From a virus: a stretch of DNA of 64,000 nt. Where the stretch lies: positions 18,792-82,791 of the IMG/VR virus record IMGVR_UViG_3300021960_000048; one strand, written 5' to 3'. Each line of letters starts with the position of its first letter. Position 1 is the stretch's first letter. Positions 61,087-64,000 of the stretch are shown in pieces. A model generated the notes under the pieces. The model searched no databases. It was not told the DNA's origin and saw only the letters and a list, made by a program, of their open reading frames with translations. The position numbers were made by a program, and so were the translations under genes.

Positions 61087-61124
61087 CGAAAGACTATAAG
61101 CAATTAACCCATATCACTAACCCC
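61087..61124. repeat. 38-bp regulatory repeat, copy 4
   Basis: CGAAAGACTATAAG then TAACCCATATCACTAACCCC, 77 nt after copy 3. Confidence 0.8.
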
Positions 61125-61254
61125 GTCTATACATCGCGACCCTACAAAGTGAGAATGCTACAGGCAAACATTCATATAGTATGACTTCCTCTGAGGATTA
61201 TGGGCCGAGGTGCGTAGCGTATGCTTTTTTGAAAATGTGGAAAAATTGTGGAAA
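61125..61254. other. Gene-free region before the iteron array
   Basis: I see no gene. A plus-strand T-run CTTTTTT at 61224-61230 and a TGTGGAAA direct repeat (near 61236-61254) are the only marks. Confidence 0.3.
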
Positions 61255-61344
61255 GTATCGACTAAGTATCGAGTAAACGTGCATCAAATGTGAGAAGTAT
61301 CGGCTAAGTATCGAGTAAATGAGCAGTTTTAATCGGAAGTATCG
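61255..61344. repeat. Phased iteron array (GTATCG x5)
   Basis: GTATCG occurs at 61255, 61266, 61297, 61308 and 61339, i.e. spacings 11, 31, 11, 31 nt. Units read GTATCGACTAA and GTATCGAGTAAA. The last copy lies inside the next gene. Spacing near whole DNA turns suggests a protein-binding array such as a packaging or replication site. Confidence 0.7.
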
Positions 61345-61991
61345 ACTAAATCGTCATCCGTCTCTGCTTTGTTCTCGATGTCAATAATCTCTTTCTGTAG
61401 AACCTCACGCATCTGTTCCAACGGGTCGTAGCCAATGTTTACTATTACCTGTGGCTTTGCGTCTTGCGCTCCAGACATCTTGTCCAGTCCGTCCTGTTGT
61501 TTGATTAGACCACCAACCATGAACGACACTTGACCCAACTTCGACACGGTGTCTGCTTGTTCTTCTGCTTTGATGATTAGACGTTCCATTCTTTCCATAG
61601 AACGCCTTCTTCTTGCATATGAATCCAACCTAAGCCAGTCCGTATCGTCGAGTTCAGCCTTCATCACTACCATCTCTCGCATATTTTCCGCTAATTTTCC
61701 GGCATCGGACATAAGGCGATTCCATTCATCGGGGTCGAGTCGCCTCTCTAAACTTGCATCTGCCACTTTTCTTCGTATCTGGCTAGGCTTCATTCCTCGG
61801 ACCAGTAATTGTGCTGTCCACCTTACTAGAGGGTCATGTTCGTTCTCTCTTGTATCAGCAGGTAGTGTTTCGCCATCCCACTCATCAACTTCATCAAAGT
61901 CGTCTTTCATATACATCAGATATACTTCGTTGTGGTAATTCACGTTTTCGGTTACAGATTTACCCAGCGCGGGGCTTCGCCAGCGAACCAT
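61329..61991 (-). CDS. Possible terminase small subunit
   Basis: 220 aa (the ATG at 61991 overlaps the preceding gene by 40 nt; a later start such as the MYMKDDF ATG is possible). VRWTAQLLVRGMKPSQIRRKV could be the DNA-binding helix-turn-helix, the middle is helical and the end acidic, like small terminases. It precedes an iteron array but is far from terL. Tentative. Confidence 0.4.
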   Translation of the reverse strand: MVRWRSPALGKSVTENVNYHNEVYLMYMKDDFDEVDEWDGETLPADTRENEHDPLVRWTAQLLVRGMKPSQIRRKVADASLERRLDPDEWNRLMSDAGKLAENMREMVVMKAELDDTDWLRLDSYARRRRSMERMERLIIKAEEQADTVSKLGQVSFMVGGLIKQQDGLDKMSGAQDAKPQVIVNIGYDPLEQMREVLQKEIIDIENKAETDDDLVDTSD

Positions 61992-62896
61992 TTCTCTAAT
62001 TTTTCAAAGGAAACATCATCGGTTTCAGTAGGAATATGCGTAGGGTCGGAGTAGTCAATTAACGTAGCAGCGTTAGAAGAAACGATAACATTCCAAGGCC
62101 GTACATCACCATGACTGCCTATCTCCTTCCGAACATCATCGAGTATCAAAAATGGAACAGGTTTCGTTCCTTGAAAGTATTTCCACGTATGCAAATTAAT
62201 ACCCGGCAGCCAATCACGACGTGGCTCTTTACTATCCATGAACATCACTTCTTTACTATCCCAATCCGAGATAATCTTGAGACGCGGCTTCAAATGTTTA
62301 GGGCATCCAATATATCTTTGACCGAGACGAGTCCGAGATTGCTGCGACAAAAAGATAGGTCGTACGCCGCCGTCAAGGTGCGACTTACCTTCTCCAAGCC
62401 TTTCCCAGTCCTCTCCTATCTCCCAAGCCTGTACTAGCCTCTGTCCACACGCATTGGACTCAGTAGGCATCTCAAAGATGACGTTATCTCCTAGGTTCTC
62501 GATGAGTTGACACGTTCTATTCACATCTCCATTGATATGATGAACAACCGACATTGCCAATACTAAATCAAAATGTTCGACATCACCAAGAAGTGCCAAG
62601 TCTCCTTGCGTCATACTTTTTGTCAACACGATTCCTTGTCCGTTGATACCAGCCAACTCTGTTAATTGACGGGCGTACGTAGGATGTCCTTCAACCATCA
62701 CCGCGTGGCAGTTCTCAAAATCTTCCATCAATCTGAAAGAGAAATATCCAAGATTAGCACCGATGTCTAAAACTGTAAATGGTCGATTGAATTGTTTGGC
62801 TATCGACTTAATTATCTCATACCTATCGGCACACTCACGTACGCCATCACCATCTGCTTTGCCTCTTACCCAACGGGTCTGATACTGTTCCACCAT
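61952..62896 (-). CDS. Methyltransferase with kinase-like C-terminal motif
   Basis: 314 aa. N-terminal SAM-binding motif VLDIGANLGYFS near residue 42 and FDLVLAMSVVHHI: a class I methyltransferase. Near residues 265-290 the sequence SHGDVRPWNVIVSS and then ATLIDYSDPT looks like the catalytic loop (HxDxxxxN) and metal-binding Asp of APH/WbdD-type kinases, but a full N-lobe is missing. WbdD, a fused methyltransferase-kinase, caps O-antigen; a similar glycan role would pair with the GT4 gene. It abuts the Zn-ribbon gene upstream. Confidence 0.7.
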   Translation of the reverse strand: MVEQYQTRWVRGKADGDGVRECADRYEIIKSIAKQFNRPFTVLDIGANLGYFSFRLMEDFENCHAVMVEGHPTYARQLTELAGINGQGIVLTKSMTQGDLALLGDVEHFDLVLAMSVVHHINGDVNRTCQLIENLGDNVIFEMPTESNACGQRLVQAWEIGEDWERLGEGKSHLDGGVRPIFLSQQSRTRLGQRYIGCPKHLKPRLKIISDWDSKEVMFMDSKEPRRDWLPGINLHTWKYFQGTKPVPFLILDDVRKEIGSHGDVRPWNVIVSSNAATLIDYSDPTHIPTETDDVSFEKLEKWFAGEAPRWVNL

Positions 62897-63064
62897 CTAT
62901 CTCAGTATGGCGAGGCACTCGATACACTTGTAAATTGTGCGGCCAAAGAATCGTCTTGTCTTTACTTCTTTGACTTTAACATCACACTCACACCACTCGC
63001 AATAATTGTTTCCAGACTTTTCAATTGCTGCATCAATATCAGAATCATTATCATAACGCTTCAT
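62897..63064 (-). CDS. 55-aa Zn-ribbon protein
   Basis: CEWCEC and CIEC motifs. GAGGTGA SD 9 nt before the ATG at 63064. Its TAG touches the methyltransferase ATG. Confidence 0.65.
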   Translation of the reverse strand: MKRYDNDSDIDAAIEKSGNNYCEWCECDVKVKEVKTRRFFGRTIYKCIECLAILR

Positions 63065-63126
63065 CGTATTTCTCACCTCTTAGTGTGGTTTAAGGTCATT
63101 GGGTAATGACCCAAAAGGTCCGGTTT

Positions 63127-63297
63127 CTATTTTATTACTTGAAAGATAGTACCAGATTTCATGTGTATGTCTGCACCATTCTCATGATACACAACTGCCG
63201 CTATTTCTGTTTTCAAGATTCTAGCAGTACCAGTTTTTACATTCACGTCAAATATATTGTCGTCCTTCTCTTTTCCAAATATTTTCTTGAACTTCAT
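63127..63297 (-). CDS. 56-aa hypothetical protein
   Basis: Starts MKFKKIFGKEKDD, beta-rich afterwards (VYHENGADIHMKSGTIFQVI). Follows the stop of the 101-aa gene by one base. No family recognised. Confidence 0.6.
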   Translation of the reverse strand: MKFKKIFGKEKDDNIFDVNVKTGTARILKTEIAAVVYHENGADIHMKSGTIFQVIK

Positions 63298-63298
63298 T

Positions 63299-63604
63299 TC
63301 ACTCACTGTCCATTATTGCATATGGTAGAGACTCGCCATGACATTCGTCGCAGTCTCCGTCGTATGCTGTTGCCTTAATTTCTTCACCGTAGTTGTAAGG
63401 TTCGTCCTCAAGACATAAACAGATGGAACAGATGTTCATACTGCCCTCTATATGTGTATGTCCGTCCATGTCAACGTCTCTAATACTGCAAAGATACATT
63501 CCTGTCAAAGATGATGGTTTCATTTTCCACTTCTCAGCCATTACTGCGTTTCCTTGCTTTAGTCTCTTTACTCGCTCACTTGCTTCTGCACTTGTTCTGC
63601 TCAT
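63299..63604 (-). CDS. Cys-rich Zn-binding protein
   Basis: 101 aa, basic N-terminus then CSICLC and CDEC pairs; ends acidic. Its ATG overlaps the stop of a 19-codon frame (ATGA), so translation is probably coupled. Confidence 0.65.
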   Translation of the reverse strand: MSRTSAEASERVKRLKQGNAVMAEKWKMKPSSLTGMYLCSIRDVDMDGHTHIEGSMNICSICLCLEDEPYNYGEEIKATAYDGDCDECHGESLPYAIMDSE

Positions 63605-63690
63605 TTTTTATGTCTCCTTTTGTATGCTGCCTTCCGTTTGAAGTATTCTTCCCACGTCATGCTGTTTTCTCCGATAATGCTGTAGTATAT
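63605..63690 (-). promoter_or_regulatory. 19-codon leader ORF and promoter
   Basis: TATATAAT near 63686-63693 lies about 28 nt before an ATG at 63660. The frame reads MTWEEYFKRKAAYKRRHKK and stops in an ATGA overlap with the 101-aa gene. Might be a translational leader or a real tiny basic protein. Confidence 0.4.
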
Positions 63691-63713
63691 AATATGTATG
63701 TTATATGCCCCTC

Positions 63714-64000
63714 TCATCCCCACTGTTCCGCCATTGCATCTGCAATTCCTTGAAAGGTCGTACTTCTTATTTTCCATCTGTCCGGGCTTGGGGGTAAATA
63801 GTGAAGTCTTTGACGGACGTTCTTAGGTAGAGCCATAGTTTCATCTTTCAAATCCGTAGTCGGCAACAGTATAGGTAAGCCCTGCAACCAAAGACAAGTA
63901 GCCTTCGTTTCTTTATGACCGAATTGATACGGTTGAATTATTTGTGTATATTTACGTCCACCGATTCTTGAGACTGCATACTTGTGAGGGATAGGATTCT
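63714..64000 (-). CDS. DNA-methylase-like protein, C-terminal part
   Basis: The visible 95 residues (IQPYQFGHKETKATCLWLQG, then LPPSPDRWKIRSTTFQGIA and MAEQWG) match, from memory, the end of a widespread phage family annotated as Dcm-like DNA cytosine methyltransferase. The catalytic part lies outside the window, so activity cannot be judged. Confidence 0.6.
   Translation of the reverse strand, partial: NPIPHKYAVSRIGGRKYTQIIQPYQFGHKETKATCLWLQGLPILLPTTDLKDETMALPKNVRQRLHYLPPSPDRWKIRSTTFQGIADAMAEQWG

Noticed and set aside
57737-61124. CRISPR array
   Set aside because: Repeats are 38 bp but spaced by hundreds of bases with genes between and no spacer units.

Overview
The window reads as part of the genome of a tailed double-stranded DNA virus (Caudoviricetes, siphovirus-like) of an archaeon. 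Virus hallmarks: an HK97-type head module (terminase large subunit, portal, gp10-like neck protein, prohead protease, major capsid protein, connector) and a long-tail module (tube protein, frameshifted assembly chaperones, tape measure, hub-like protein, two giant distal tail proteins). Archaeal hallmarks: family B DNA polymerase, RFC small-subunit clamp loader, XPD-like Fe-S helicase, and many genes whose TATA box lies 24-28 nt before the start codon, as expected for leaderless archaeal mRNAs. Gene content (PolB, RFC, HK97 head, chaperonin) suggests the magrovirus-like viruses of marine Group II Euryarchaeota. That placement is inference from family knowledge; no search was possible.

Layout. 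Almost every gene is on the minus strand, so it is read from high to low coordinates. 64.0-61.3 kb: the end of a DNA-methylase-like gene, small Zn-ribbon proteins, a methyltransferase with a kinase-like tail, and a possible small terminase followed by a phased iteron array. 61.3-54.8 kb: small, mostly unknown genes around an ArdC antirestriction protein, separated by repeated regulatory cassettes (a 38-bp repeat, a palindromic TATAACC-GAAA-GGTTATA box, hairpins), plus a 1.1-kb gene-free stretch that is part AT-rich and part structured. 54.8-47 kb: replication and metabolism (RFC, MazG-like, PolB, SprT-like protease, many tiny Zn-ribbon proteins). 47-40.3 kb: a MoxR ATPase/VWA module. 40.3-24 kb: terminase, a cluster of small membrane proteins, portal, head and connector genes, then accessory genes (HNH, SAP-DUF4214, glycosyltransferase) and the tail tube. 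24-9.3 kb: tail assembly chaperones, tape measure, giant tail proteins. 9.3-7.5 kb: groES-groEL, the only plus-strand genes, splitting the tail module. 7.4-5.6 kb: hub-like tail protein. 4.8-0.3 kb: XPD-like helicase and a second P-loop ATPase.

Genes are packed with ATGA/TAATG overlaps, so translational coupling is probably common. Many genuine genes here encode only 30-60 residues, often CxxC Zn-binding proteins. I saw no tRNA, rRNA, CRISPR array, integrase or insertion sequence. Functions of most accessory proteins could not be recognised.
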